Source: Candidatus Cloacimonadota bacterium
GTDB lineage: Bacteria > Cloacimonadota > Cloacimonadia > Cloacimonadales > TCS61
Assembly: GCA_021736135.1 (NCBI GenBank)
Contig: JAIPGO010000022.1
Span: 1-44,547, forward strand
Direction of reading: 5' to 3'
Length of the DNA stretch: 44,547 nucleotides
The position numbers were made by a program, and so were the translations under genes. Under the pieces are notes generated by a model. The model did no database searches and was not told the DNA's origin. It saw only the letters and a program-made list of their open reading frames with translations. Positions 17,025 to 25,393 of this stretch are shown here, piece after piece; positions within the stretch are counted from its first letter, which is position 1; each line of letters starts with the position of its first letter.

Positions 17025-20000
17025 TCATTCTCCCATTTTCAGGAGCTTGGCAGCATCGGTAATGGCATTGATCTTGATTGCATAACTATTCTGACTGGCG
17101 ATATCGGCATCAGTGATCAGATGCACATCCAGGAGTCCATCTGTTTGATAACCAGTGCGCAGATAATTGATCTCTGCCAGGCAGAGACTCCAGCCATCCA
17201 GCCAGGTCAGCAGTTCGCTACGCTGTTTTTCGTCACCATTGCAATGCACAAGCAGATCAATATCGCTGGCAGGACCGGCATTGGCATTTTTTACAGAACC
17301 AAAGATATAAATATTCTCCACGCAAAAGCGCTGGGCGTCCAGCTCTCCGGCTATATTTTCCGCCATGCGCAATCTCCAGAGCCAGTGATTTTCCACCGTC
17401 GGATCTATGGCAGAAACAGGATTAACTGCCAGGTCTTTCACGTTACCAGGTGTTGAAAGATAAGCGAGAGCTTCATCCAGATCAGCATTCATCAAAATGC
17501 GCAGAATCTGATTACTATTCAGGGATGGAATATCTATAACATGTACTGTGGAACTCAGATATTCATATTCCGGCAACAACTGGGGAAGAATATTCGGTGA
17601 TTTTTTTAAAAATCTTTCATTGAACACAATATCCCTGTCATCGGGATAAAGAGGAAGATATATAATACCCGTTTCCACCAGATCCTGGAAAAAGTGGGTT
17701 CCAAAAGAAAGATCGGATGTAAAATTGCCTTTCTTGCGGGCAATCTCGATCAGGGCGGCAGTATTATTGATATCCGAATAAGTTACGTTAACACCCAGTT
17801 TAATATCGCCGCGACTGCCCCAGCGCCCGGGACCCATCAAAATAAATTTCCGCTTGGGAAGCAGCTTGTTCAATTTTCCCACAGCTCTACCCACCGCCTG
17901 CATATCTTCCAGGGTATCTAACTGGCTGTAACCTTCCGGATCAACGTAAACGATATGGGTTATGTCATTCACCTGCCCATTGCTGATAAAGCGTCTGGCA
18001 GTAAAGATGATACCTGCCGGATTGATATCTTTAGGTATTGCCACTGCCAGAGAAATTTCACCGGCGCTTTGAGAACGGCACTGCAAAAGGTAAAAATCCG
18101 ACCCGTCACTGGCGAATTCGATATCAACCGGTCTGTTTGTGTGTTCTTTCAGAATTTTCAGGATATTGCCTATGAGATTAACGAAATTACCGGCATCACT
18201 GCCCTGTTCGTAAAAACCGTGAAATGTGACAACCGGATCGCAGTCTTTAAATTCAACATTAAAGCGGTTTTTATTTATAAGCTCCCCCTGCTCGTAAAAG
18301 GAAACCATTTTTTCCACCAGAGGATATTCTTCACCGCACTCCCGGAGCAGATTTTTCATTTCCAGAGTTTCAAAGGAATTGGTTTTTAGATTGATCACGT
18401 CCAGTTTTTTGGGAGAATAGCGTAAGATCTCATCCTTGGAAACATTAACCCTCAGGTTAGGCTGACCGGGTGCAATAAGAACAGGATAATCGTCACCCAG
18501 TCGGTCAACTGCTCTGGTGCCAAGACCCGGCACCAGCCTTATCAAGCCGTCTTCACGCCGAATGCGCGGTGACCAGCGGAATTCATTATGATTAAAAGCC
18601 ACTCCGGCAAATGCCGGCAGAAAATAATCACCTACTTTTTTGCCGACAACTTCCTGTATAATGATCGCCATTTCCTCGTGAAAATCCAGTAAACCACGTT
18701 CTCTTCTATATTCGATGGGATCAGGTCCAAATGCTGATGCATAAACCTCGGATATCGCATCGGCTATGGCACTCAGACGCTCATGCCGGTTACCCTGGTT
18801 TGCCAGGAAAAGACTTTTATATTTCCCGGAAAACACTGCTCCCACGCGGTCTTCCAGCAGACTGGAAGAACGAACTATGATGGGATGCTTCCCAAAATCG
18901 TCCAGAGCACGGTTCATTTCCTTGAGGATGTCAGGCGGAAACTGGGAATTCTTGAAAAGCTGTATAATATTGGGATATTCCTCCCGCACCTGCTCGATGT
19001 CCTTGTATTTCTGTTCAATGATTTCTTCCAGGTTATTATAATAAAGAAAGCGATGCATTGTGTCGGAAGTTATGTACCAGGTTTTGGGAAATTTGATGTT
19101 TATACCCTGTAAAGTATTAGCAGTCAAAGCATTGATGATATTCTGTGCCAGAAAGATACCGGCGCTTTTGCCACCCAGTTTTCCGTGACTGTTTGAAGGA
19201 AATATCATTCTCTGCGTTAATTTCCGGAAATAATCGATATCAACGAAATTTTTGGCAATATTAATGAACTCCAGCTGATCGGTAAAGAAACGTAATATCA
19301 GTAAAACACTCAGGTTTTTGCGCGTATAATTTGATAATTCTACTTTATCAAGTCCCATAAAATGGAATCTTTCCAGGGCATTCTGGATATCACTCAGCGA
19401 TGTTGCCAGGTCTTCCAACGCCAGTCCCAGAAAATTGGTCTTGTCTTCCAGTATCCATTTCTGAATATTAAGCAGTATTTCTTCGCCATCAAGATTACTT
19501 TCTGCCAGCATGAAAATGCGGGTACTCTGTTCCAGCAGGGCATCTTTATCCATACGGCTGATCGGTTTATTAGTAAAAAGAAGGTTCTGCGGCTCCAGTT
19601 CAACTTTCTCACATTCAGTAGGCAGATCATTACAACTGCTGTCCGTTCGTCCAATCCAGAATAGGTAATTCATCAATTTCCTGGCGATGCGCAGATAGGC
19701 ATCCGTATCTGTTCTCCGCAAAAGTTCGGCTATTGTTTTCCATTCCGGTTTTTGCCTGCGGGATAAATGCGAGCGTTCCAACTCAGCAAAAGCTTCCTTC
19801 AGGCTCTTATGATGTAGAAAATTACTGATCTTATCCGCAATTGTCTGCAGTAATTTCTCTTCTTCTTCTAAAAATTCATTAAGATTATCATCATCTTCGC
19901 GATAAAAGATGCGAATGCTGCCCACTTCCTTGCCCTCAATACGCAAAGGCTCTTCCTGAAAATAACGACTCTTTACCATATTTGGAGTCTGAAAACTCAT

Positions 20001-20201
20001 GTCCTGATAAACGATCTGCACGCTGCAAAGATCACTGAACTGCCAGCCATAAGGAATTATGACAATCAAACGCTGAAATATCTCCTCTACAGACTGCTCG
20101 GTATTACTTAATATCTCACCCACCCGGTAAATACAGTTTAGTTCTTTCTTGCGTTCATTCAGGTTATTCAGGATGGTCTTGATCTCTATTTCATTGCTCA
20201 T
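17025..20201 (-). CDS. GAF-PEP/pyruvate-binding-nucleotidyltransferase fusion protein
   Basis: A 1058-residue cytosolic protein. Residues 1-135 form a GAF-like sensor region; a helical stretch follows (to about 330). Then comes an ATP-grasp domain of pyruvate phosphate dikinase/PEP synthase type: GGKSAGIFLAQN (343-354) and IIVRSSSLLEDRVGAVFSGK (441-460). A further family segment holds GPGRWGSRGDIKLGV (near 792) and THFFQDL (near 836). The C-terminus has a nucleotidyltransferase signature, FGSVKNANAGPASDIDLLV (967-985), with D980/D982 and a likely third carboxylate D1025. The swivelling phosphohistidine domain and PEP TIM barrel of true PpsA/PPDK are absent, so PEP synthesis is unlikely. It overlaps its paralogue upstream by four bases. 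Role unknown; regulatory ATP/NTP-dependent modification is an inference. Confidence 0.8.
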   Translation of the reverse strand: MSNEIEIKTILNNLNERKKELNCIYRVGEILSNTEQSVEEIFQRLIVIIPYGWQFSDLCSVQIVYQDMSFQTPNMVKSRYFQEEPLRIEGKEVGSIRIFYREDDDNLNEFLEEEEKLLQTIADKISNFLHHKSLKEAFAELERSHLSRRQKPEWKTIAELLRRTDTDAYLRIARKLMNYLFWIGRTDSSCNDLPTECEKVELEPQNLLFTNKPISRMDKDALLEQSTRIFMLAESNLDGEEILLNIQKWILEDKTNFLGLALEDLATSLSDIQNALERFHFMGLDKVELSNYTRKNLSVLLILRFFTDQLEFINIAKNFVDIDYFRKLTQRMIFPSNSHGKLGGKSAGIFLAQNIINALTANTLQGINIKFPKTWYITSDTMHRFLYYNNLEEIIEQKYKDIEQVREEYPNIIQLFKNSQFPPDILKEMNRALDDFGKHPIIVRSSSLLEDRVGAVFSGKYKSLFLANQGNRHERLSAIADAISEVYASAFGPDPIEYRRERGLLDFHEEMAIIIQEVVGKKVGDYFLPAFAGVAFNHNEFRWSPRIRREDGLIRLVPGLGTRAVDRLGDDYPVLIAPGQPNLRVNVSKDEILRYSPKKLDVINLKTNSFETLEMKNLLRECGEEYPLVEKMVSFYEQGELINKNRFNVEFKDCDPVVTFHGFYEQGSDAGNFVNLIGNILKILKEHTNRPVDIEFASDGSDFYLLQCRSQSAGEISLAVAIPKDINPAGIIFTARRFISNGQVNDITHIVYVDPEGYSQLDTLEDMQAVGRAVGKLNKLLPKRKFILMGPGRWGSRGDIKLGVNVTYSDINNTAALIEIARKKGNFTSDLSFGTHFFQDLVETGIIYLPLYPDDRDIVFNERFLKKSPNILPQLLPEYEYLSSTVHVIDIPSLNSNQILRILMNADLDEALAYLSTPGNVKDLAVNPVSAIDPTVENHWLWRLRMAENIAGELDAQRFCVENIYIFGSVKNANAGPASDIDLLVHCNGDEKQRSELLTWLDGWSLCLAEINYLRTGYQTDGLLDVHLITDADIASQNSYAIKINAITDAAKLLKMGE

Positions 20202-21925
20202 TTAAATATCACTCCCTGATTACTGCTGCTGCAGACAATTATCTGCAAAGGAGTTGCCAGGCTCAAGTGGCTCACGAACTCCCTTTCATTTTCGATTTTC
20301 TGCTGATTAAGCCAGTTCCAGTCAATACTTTTTTTCTTTTCTTCGGCAATTGATAGATAAAATACATTAAAGGCGATTAGATTATGGAAGAAATGCGAAC
20401 CCTGGCTCAGATCAGGTTTCATTTCCGGCAGAGTTGCTTCAATGATTGCCTGTGCCCCGGAAATCTGACTCCAGCTTACGGGAATACCCAGCCAGGGATC
20501 TGAGGAACCCCAGCGCCCGAATCCGAGCAGCAGATACGGCTTTTTCTGTGAAACCAGCATACTGTTCAATTCTGAAATCTCTACGGCTATCTGCTGATTG
20601 TGAACGGCATCATATCCTTCCCGTTTGACCATGATGATGTCGCAGATATCGTCACACTCTCCGTCTCCAAGCACCAAACTACTTTCAGCCAGCAGAGTCT
20701 GCTCCCTTTTTCCGGAAAAATCTGTCTTATTATATTTCTGGCGCACCTGCATCCCGCGCACCTGTAAAAATCCCAGCCGGTAGCTTTCGTTTTCTTTATC
20801 AAGAGCAAATTCTATTTCCACTTCACTGCCATAATGCTTACGGCAGATGCTCAGCAGCTCATTTACTGCCTCGTTCAAGGCAATGCTGTTATACTGCAGT
20901 ACCGGAGCAAAATTCACCAGTCGCGGTCCCTCATACTGAATTCCAGCACGAATGACGTCATTTTGATAATCATATGTGGAGCATACTTCCCTTAATGTAC
21001 CATCTTTTTCTGCGCTTTCCAAGCTGCGTTTTTCCATAAATTCCACTTCGGAGATGGGATTGAATTCCGGTATCTGTCCCATTTTTATTGCCCAGAAACC
21101 CGTCTGACTGCAATTCAGTTGTTCCCTGATACTGCTGAAAGGCGGTGGCGATTTCGGATAAGCTGGACAATACATCCAGCTCCAGCCTCCGTCAACTATC
21201 GTTTTTCCCAAACCTAAGGCCAGATTCACCACTCCGTCTTCCCGCCGGGCACGCTGCGTGGGATAATGATTATAAGAACGTCCCACTCCCGAAATCAGCG
21301 GATAAAAATAATCCCCGTAACAATTGCCAACCACTTCCTGGATGATGAGCGCCATCCGCTCCTGCCGCACGTCTTTATTTATGATGCGAAAATAATCTCG
21401 CGAATCACTAAAAAAAAGTGAAGAATAGACAAATTTTATCGCTTCCGTCAGCTTGCTGAACCGCGTTTCCAGGGATTGCTGGTTGTTTGCCAGCATTTTG
21501 GTGGCATAAACTCCGGCGAACGGCTCGGCACTGGAATCTTCCAGCAGACTGGATGACCGCACTGCCAGGGGCTCATGCGCTGCTGCTATCAGGCTGCGCA
21601 GATCACCTACTATTATTGGCGGCAGGCTGGCTTTCTGAAAAATATGGGCAATATAAACGTCATCCCTGCTGCCGAGGGCGATCTCCCAGAGATTATTCAT
21701 TTCCATGAACTGTTCAAATACATCTGTGCGGATCACGGTCATATTAGGTATGGTAATCCGGATATCAGCTATCTTATCCTGTAAATGATATTCCAAAAAT
21801 ACCTTCTGGATGTCCAGCAGGCCATGCGCCTTACCGCCGCATTCACCTTTACCGATGAAATCAACCGGAAATCCCTGCTGATTATGTATTCTGTTCATAG
21901 TCGTACCTATTACCTTTGTCTGCAT
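20198..21925 (-). CDS. PEP/pyruvate-binding (PPDK_N-like) protein
   Basis: A 575-residue paralogue of the next gene, without its GAF and nucleotidyltransferase ends. Visible landmarks are GKGECGGKAHGLLDI (25-39), EPLAVRSSSLLEDSSAEPFAG (around 119-138, the ATP-grasp arginine-serine motif), IIQEVVGNCYGDYFYPLISG, and late in the chain GFGRWGSSDPWLG (near 470) with GSHFFHNL (near 510). It also lacks the phosphohistidine and PEP barrel domains. Its stop overlaps the start of the longer gene (ATGA), so the two are probably translated together and may form a hetero-oligomer. The start used has only a weak AGGACAGG site; the Met ten residues on is an alternative. It lies about 120 bases downstream of gdhA but a terminator separates them. 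Confidence 0.8.
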   Translation of the reverse strand: MQTKVIGTTMNRIHNQQGFPVDFIGKGECGGKAHGLLDIQKVFLEYHLQDKIADIRITIPNMTVIRTDVFEQFMEMNNLWEIALGSRDDVYIAHIFQKASLPPIIVGDLRSLIAAAHEPLAVRSSSLLEDSSAEPFAGVYATKMLANNQQSLETRFSKLTEAIKFVYSSLFFSDSRDYFRIINKDVRQERMALIIQEVVGNCYGDYFYPLISGVGRSYNHYPTQRARREDGVVNLALGLGKTIVDGGWSWMYCPAYPKSPPPFSSIREQLNCSQTGFWAIKMGQIPEFNPISEVEFMEKRSLESAEKDGTLREVCSTYDYQNDVIRAGIQYEGPRLVNFAPVLQYNSIALNEAVNELLSICRKHYGSEVEIEFALDKENESYRLGFLQVRGMQVRQKYNKTDFSGKREQTLLAESSLVLGDGECDDICDIIMVKREGYDAVHNQQIAVEISELNSMLVSQKKPYLLLGFGRWGSSDPWLGIPVSWSQISGAQAIIEATLPEMKPDLSQGSHFFHNLIAFNVFYLSIAEEKKKSIDWNWLNQQKIENEREFVSHLSLATPLQIIVCSSSNQGVIFK

Positions 21926-21975
21926 CTGCCTGTCCTCATTAGTTACCGCTTTTCGTGATTATGATTCTTTTGTTT

Positions 21976-22011
21976 AAAAACGCATGGGACTGTGAACCCG
22001 CGTCCCATGCG
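21976..22011 (-). terminator. Rho-independent terminator of gdhA
   Basis: Read on the minus strand, CGCATGGGAC (22011-22002) pairs perfectly with GTCCCATGCG (21990-21981) around an 11-base loop, and TTTTT follows at 21980-21976. It stands 32 bases after the gdhA stop. It should separate gdhA from the PEP-binding genes, though read-through is possible. Confidence 0.85.
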
Positions 22012-22042
22012 CTTGTCATGAAGGTTTTGCTTTTTTGGGCGC

Positions 22043-23329
22043 CTATACCCAACCTCTATCTTTACATGCCTGGGCGACCCGGTTGATAGCAATCACGTAG
22101 GCTGCGTCACGCATGTATAATTTCTTTGTTTCCGCAAGTTTACAAACATCCAGGAAAGCGGAGGTCATCTTGATATCCAGCTTGCTGAGCACTTCATCCT
22201 TTTCCCAGTAATAATTCATATTGCACTGCACCTGTTCAAAATAACTGCAGGTTACTCCACCGGCATTAGCCAGAAAATCCGGGATCAGAAAGATGCCGTT
22301 GCGCTGGATCACTTCATCCGCTTCCGGAGTAGTGGGTCCATTTGCGCCTTCAGCAATGATCTTCACTTTGCTGCTGATATTTTTCACGTTATCTTTGCGA
22401 ATCTGGTTTTCCATCGCTGCCGGGATAAGAATATCTACTTCCTGACCTATCCAATCCTCGCCGGGAAGAACGTCATAGCCAAGTTCACGTGCTTTGTCTT
22501 TTTCTATGCCGCCGAAATGATCGGTGATCGAACGTAATTCATTGAGATTGATCCCGGTCAGTTTGCGGAATGAATATGATTTCTGATCGCCCTGATCCCA
22601 ACAGGATACGCAGATCACTTTGCCGCCTAACTGCTGGTAAAGATCAATTGCATACTGTGCCACATTGCCGAATCCCTGTACAGATGCTGTTGTTTCTTCC
22701 GGCTGGATATTCATCTGACGTAATGCTTCCCGAACTGTAAAAATAACGCCATAACCCGTGGCTTCCGTTCTGCCTAATGAGCCACCCATACCTACCGGCT
22801 TACCGGTGATAAATCCCGGAAAACGATGCCCATGAATGGTTTCAAATTCATCAAGCATCCATAACATATGCTGTCCATTGGTCATTACATCCGGTGCCGG
22901 AACGTCACGCAATGGTCCCACATCATGCGCTATCTGACGTACCCAGCCGCGACAGATCTGTTCCTGCTCGCGCTTACTAAGATTGTGAGGATCACAGATC
23001 ACTCCACCTTTGCTGCCACCAAGCGGTATATCCACAACGCTGCATTTCCAGGTCATCCACATGGATAAAGCGCGAACCGTATCTTCTGTTTCCTGCGGAT
23101 GAAAACGTATTCCTCCCTTGCCTGGTCCACGCGCATCGTTGTGCTGTACGCGAAATCCACGAAATACTTTCGTGGTTCCGTCATCCATCTTTACCGGAAT
23201 ATTAAAATGATATTCACGATTGGGATTGCGTAACAACTCACGCACACCCTGGTCAAGGTTCAAGAGATCAGCGACTTTGTCAAACTGCTCCTGGGCCATC
23301 TTAAATGGATTATAACCTTTCAAATCCAT
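22043..23329 (-). CDS. gdhA: glutamate dehydrogenase (Glu/Leu/Phe/Val dehydrogenase family)
   Basis: A 428-residue hexameric-type enzyme that interconverts glutamate and 2-oxoglutarate plus ammonium with NAD(P). Substrate-domain motifs are GPGKGGIRFHP (near 70), MTWKCSVVDIPLGGSKGGV with the catalytic lysine (near 93-111), and DVPAPDVMTN (near 142). The nucleotide-binding fold shows VQGFGNVAQYA (near 220), and GANGPTTPEAD follows near 345. I start it at the ATG preceded by GGAGGTAATT; a longer frame runs 20 codons upstream but crosses the sigma-54 promoter and lacks a ribosome-binding site. In amino-acid fermenters it commonly works in the deaminating direction. Transcription ends at the hairpin just downstream. 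Confidence 0.95.
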   Translation of the reverse strand: MDLKGYNPFKMAQEQFDKVADLLNLDQGVRELLRNPNREYHFNIPVKMDDGTTKVFRGFRVQHNDARGPGKGGIRFHPQETEDTVRALSMWMTWKCSVVDIPLGGSKGGVICDPHNLSKREQEQICRGWVRQIAHDVGPLRDVPAPDVMTNGQHMLWMLDEFETIHGHRFPGFITGKPVGMGGSLGRTEATGYGVIFTVREALRQMNIQPEETTASVQGFGNVAQYAIDLYQQLGGKVICVSCWDQGDQKSYSFRKLTGINLNELRSITDHFGGIEKDKARELGYDVLPGEDWIGQEVDILIPAAMENQIRKDNVKNISSKVKIIAEGANGPTTPEADEVIQRNGIFLIPDFLANAGGVTCSYFEQVQCNMNYYWEKDEVLSKLDIKMTSAFLDVCKLAETKKLYMRDAAYVIAINRVAQACKDRGWV

Positions 23330-23372
23330 AATTACCTCCGTTAAGTAATAACTTAATTTTTGACTTTCTCTA

Positions 23373-23388
23373 TGCACGCACCGTACCA
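23373..23388 (-). promoter_or_regulatory. sigma-54 (-24/-12) promoter candidate of gdhA
   Basis: On the minus strand the 16-mer TGGTACGGTGCGTGCA matches the sigma-54 consensus TGGCACG-N4-TTGCA at all but two positions, with the invariant GG and GC spaced by exactly ten bases. A start of transcription about 12 bases beyond the GC would leave a leader of about 30 bases before the GGAGG site and ATG of gdhA. An NtrC-type activator gene lies about 700 bases upstream in the same direction. No activator-binding dyad was identified. Confidence 0.6.
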
Positions 23389-23590
23389 CATCAATAAATT
23401 TTCTCAGAAATGCCTTAACTTCCTATATTATAATAATTTATCAGCCCTATCCTTCTACTGCTGAAATTATATTTTTACTCAAAAACCGGGTAATTATTCC
23501 CCACTGCCCCCTTTCTCTCCACTTAAATACTCCTTTGGTATTTTCCTATCTTGAGGTTATCAGCAATAGTATCGTAGTTATGGGTCACTT

Positions 23591-23934
23591 GTAGCACAGA
23601 TGTCTCGTCTGTGAACCGCTTTGACATATACGAAACATTGCTGCAGAATTCCCGGTTAATTAATAAATTTACACAGACGGGACGTCTATGCTACAAGCAG
23701 TTTTATAACTTGAGAAATTTAACGTAAAATTAGTAGCTGTCACCCTCCTTTAGCACAGACGTCCCGTCTGTGAACCACTTTGACTTACACGAAACATTGC
23801 TGCAGGATTTCCGGTTAATTAATAAATTTACACAGACGGGACGTCTATGCTACAAGCAGTTTTATAACTTGAGAAATTTAACGTAAAAATAGTAGCTGTC
23901 ACCCTCCTGTAGCACAGACGTCCCGTCTGTGAAC
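23591..23934. repeat. REP/BIME array A (gdhA-ntrC gap)
   Basis: Five REP units. Forward copies GTAGCACAGACGTCCCGTCT plus GTGAAC start at 23591 (variant), 23750 (TTAG head) and 23909. Inverted copies CACAGACGGGACGTCTATGC plus TAC lie at 23672-23694 and 23831-23853. Each forward unit is a GTAG tetranucleotide followed by an 8-bp hairpin stem CACAGACG/CGTCTGTG. Forward-inverted pairs form BIMEs of about 100 bases repeated with a 159-base period, and spacers such as GAAACATTGCTGCAG and CTTGAGAAATTTAACGTAAA are also repeated. The same REP surrounds the RAYT gene at 27.5 kb. Confidence 0.92.
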
Positions 23935-24014
23935 CGCTTTGACTTATACGAAACATTGCTGCAGGATTTCCGATTTATAATGTCCTGTCAATGGTCGTTT
24001 GACAGAGTAAGATT

Positions 24015-24040
24015 GGGCGAACACACAGGTTCACCCCTAC
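24015..24040 (-). repeat. second-type REP unit ending ntrC
   Basis: On the minus strand GTAGGGGTGAACCTGTGTGT plus TCGCCC: GTAG followed by a near-perfect stem GGGTGAAC/GTTCGCCC. The sequence differs from the CACAGACG family but has the same GTAG-hairpin architecture. The TAG of its GTAG is the stop codon of the NtrC-type gene. Sequences of the GGGCGAACACACAGGTTC kind are, to my knowledge, common intergenic repeats in bacteria. Confidence 0.7.
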
Positions 24041-25380
24041 GGGATATTTTCGGGAGGTAATTTACTGCGCAGGGTTTTACGGTCTATGCCGAGGATACGG
24101 GCTGCTTCGGATTTATTACCTCCGGTGAATTCCAATACTCTGGAAATGTGTTCGCATTCCACATCGCTGAGAGTTTTTAAGAGATTCTGCTGGCTGCCGC
24201 TGGCATAAGCTTTCATATAGCCCGGCAGGTCTGCGGGTTTGATGACGTCATCGCTACCCATCACCAGCAGGCGCTGCATCAGGTTATCGAGTTCGCGCAC
24301 ATTTCCGGGCCAGGGGTAGCTGCGCAAAATATTGAGGGTATCTTCAGAAATACTGGGCTGCTCAATGCCCATTTCCAGGGCATAACGCCGCATAAAATAA
24401 CTGATGAGCAATAAAATGTCGTTTTCCCGGTCACGCAGTGGCGGGATTTCAATATTGATCACGTTCAGACGGTAATAGAGGTCTTCCCGGAATAGCCCTT
24501 TTTCCACTAAATGCCGCAATTCCTTATTCGTAGCGGAGATGATGCGTACGTCAACTACTGATGGCTTGCGTGAACCGACCATATAAACTTCTTTTTCCTG
24601 GATCACGCGCAGCAGCTTTGCCTGCATGCCCAGGCTCATTTCCCCGATCTCATCAAGGAATATGGTGCCGCCGTCGGCAGTTTGAAAAAAGCCGGCACGG
24701 GAGGTATCAGCCCCGGTAAATGCGCCTTTCACGTAACCAAAAAGTTCGCTTTCCAGCAGTTCTTCCGGAATCGCAGTGCAGTTTATGGGTACAAAAGGTG
24801 CGGAACTGCGTTTACTGTGGTAATGTATGGCACGGGTGATAAGTTCCTTTCCGGTACCGCTTTCTCCGGTGATGAGCACCGTTGCCGGTGTGCGGGAAGC
24901 ACGCTCGATGATGGAAAAAATCTCCTGCATCGCCTTGGAATTACCAATAATGCCATATTTATCTTTACCATCGTAATCGTTCTTAATTTCCTCACGGCTG
25001 CTGATTTTGAGCATGAGTCTGCTCACAGTAGTGATCAATTCAGCATTTGTGAACGGTTTGGGGAGATATTCCTCAACGCCCTGTTTTAGCGCTGTAACTG
25101 CCCCTTCGATAGTGGCATAACCGGTTATCATCATGATACCCGTATTCCGGAAATTTTCCCGCACGTAGCGCACGAGTTCCAGTCCGCTGGCGCCCAGCAG
25201 TTTCAGATCTGTGATCACGAGGTTGAATTTCTGCTGCTGCAGAAGTTCGATTGCTTCCTGAATGCCAGGAACAGTGAGTACCGTCTGGTAATGAGGTGCA
25301 AGTTGGCGGCGGATAAGCTCACGGGTATCGGCAGCATCATCAACTACGAGAATGGACATGCTTGAGATGTTTTTATTCAT
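24037..25380 (-). CDS. NtrC-family sigma-54-dependent response regulator
   Basis: A 447-residue protein with three domains. The receiver (about 8-122) has acidic pair VVDDAADT and phosphoacceptor Asp58 in VITDLKLLGASG. The AAA+ domain (about 143-375) has Walker A GESGTGKE (172-179), the sigma-54-contacting GAFTGAD loop (219-225), and GGTIFLDEIGEM as Walker B. The C-terminal Fis-type helix-turn-helix (about 405-443) has GGNKSEAARILGIDRKTLRSKL. It activates sigma-54 promoters after phosphorylation by its kinase, encoded 13 bases upstream. AGAGGA precedes the ATG. The stop codon is supplied by a REP unit; length is nevertheless normal for the family. A plausible target is the gdhA promoter downstream. 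Confidence 0.94.
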   Translation of the reverse strand: MNKNISSMSILVVDDAADTRELIRRQLAPHYQTVLTVPGIQEAIELLQQQKFNLVITDLKLLGASGLELVRYVRENFRNTGIMMITGYATIEGAVTALKQGVEEYLPKPFTNAELITTVSRLMLKISSREEIKNDYDGKDKYGIIGNSKAMQEIFSIIERASRTPATVLITGESGTGKELITRAIHYHSKRSSAPFVPINCTAIPEELLESELFGYVKGAFTGADTSRAGFFQTADGGTIFLDEIGEMSLGMQAKLLRVIQEKEVYMVGSRKPSVVDVRIISATNKELRHLVEKGLFREDLYYRLNVINIEIPPLRDRENDILLLISYFMRRYALEMGIEQPSISEDTLNILRSYPWPGNVRELDNLMQRLLVMGSDDVIKPADLPGYMKAYASGSQQNLLKTLSDVECEHISRVLEFTGGNKSEAARILGIDRKTLRSKLPPENIP

Positions 25381-25393
25381 CTTAGAAATCCTC

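Noticed and set aside
17025-21925. Annotation of the pair as PEP synthase or pyruvate phosphate dikinase
   Set aside because: The phosphohistidine and PEP-binding barrel domains are absent from both, so only the ATP-grasp part of that family is supported.
23330-23389. 20-codon upstream extension of glutamate dehydrogenase
   Set aside because: It overlaps the sigma-54 promoter candidate and has no ribosome-binding site, whereas GGAGG stands properly before the internal ATG.
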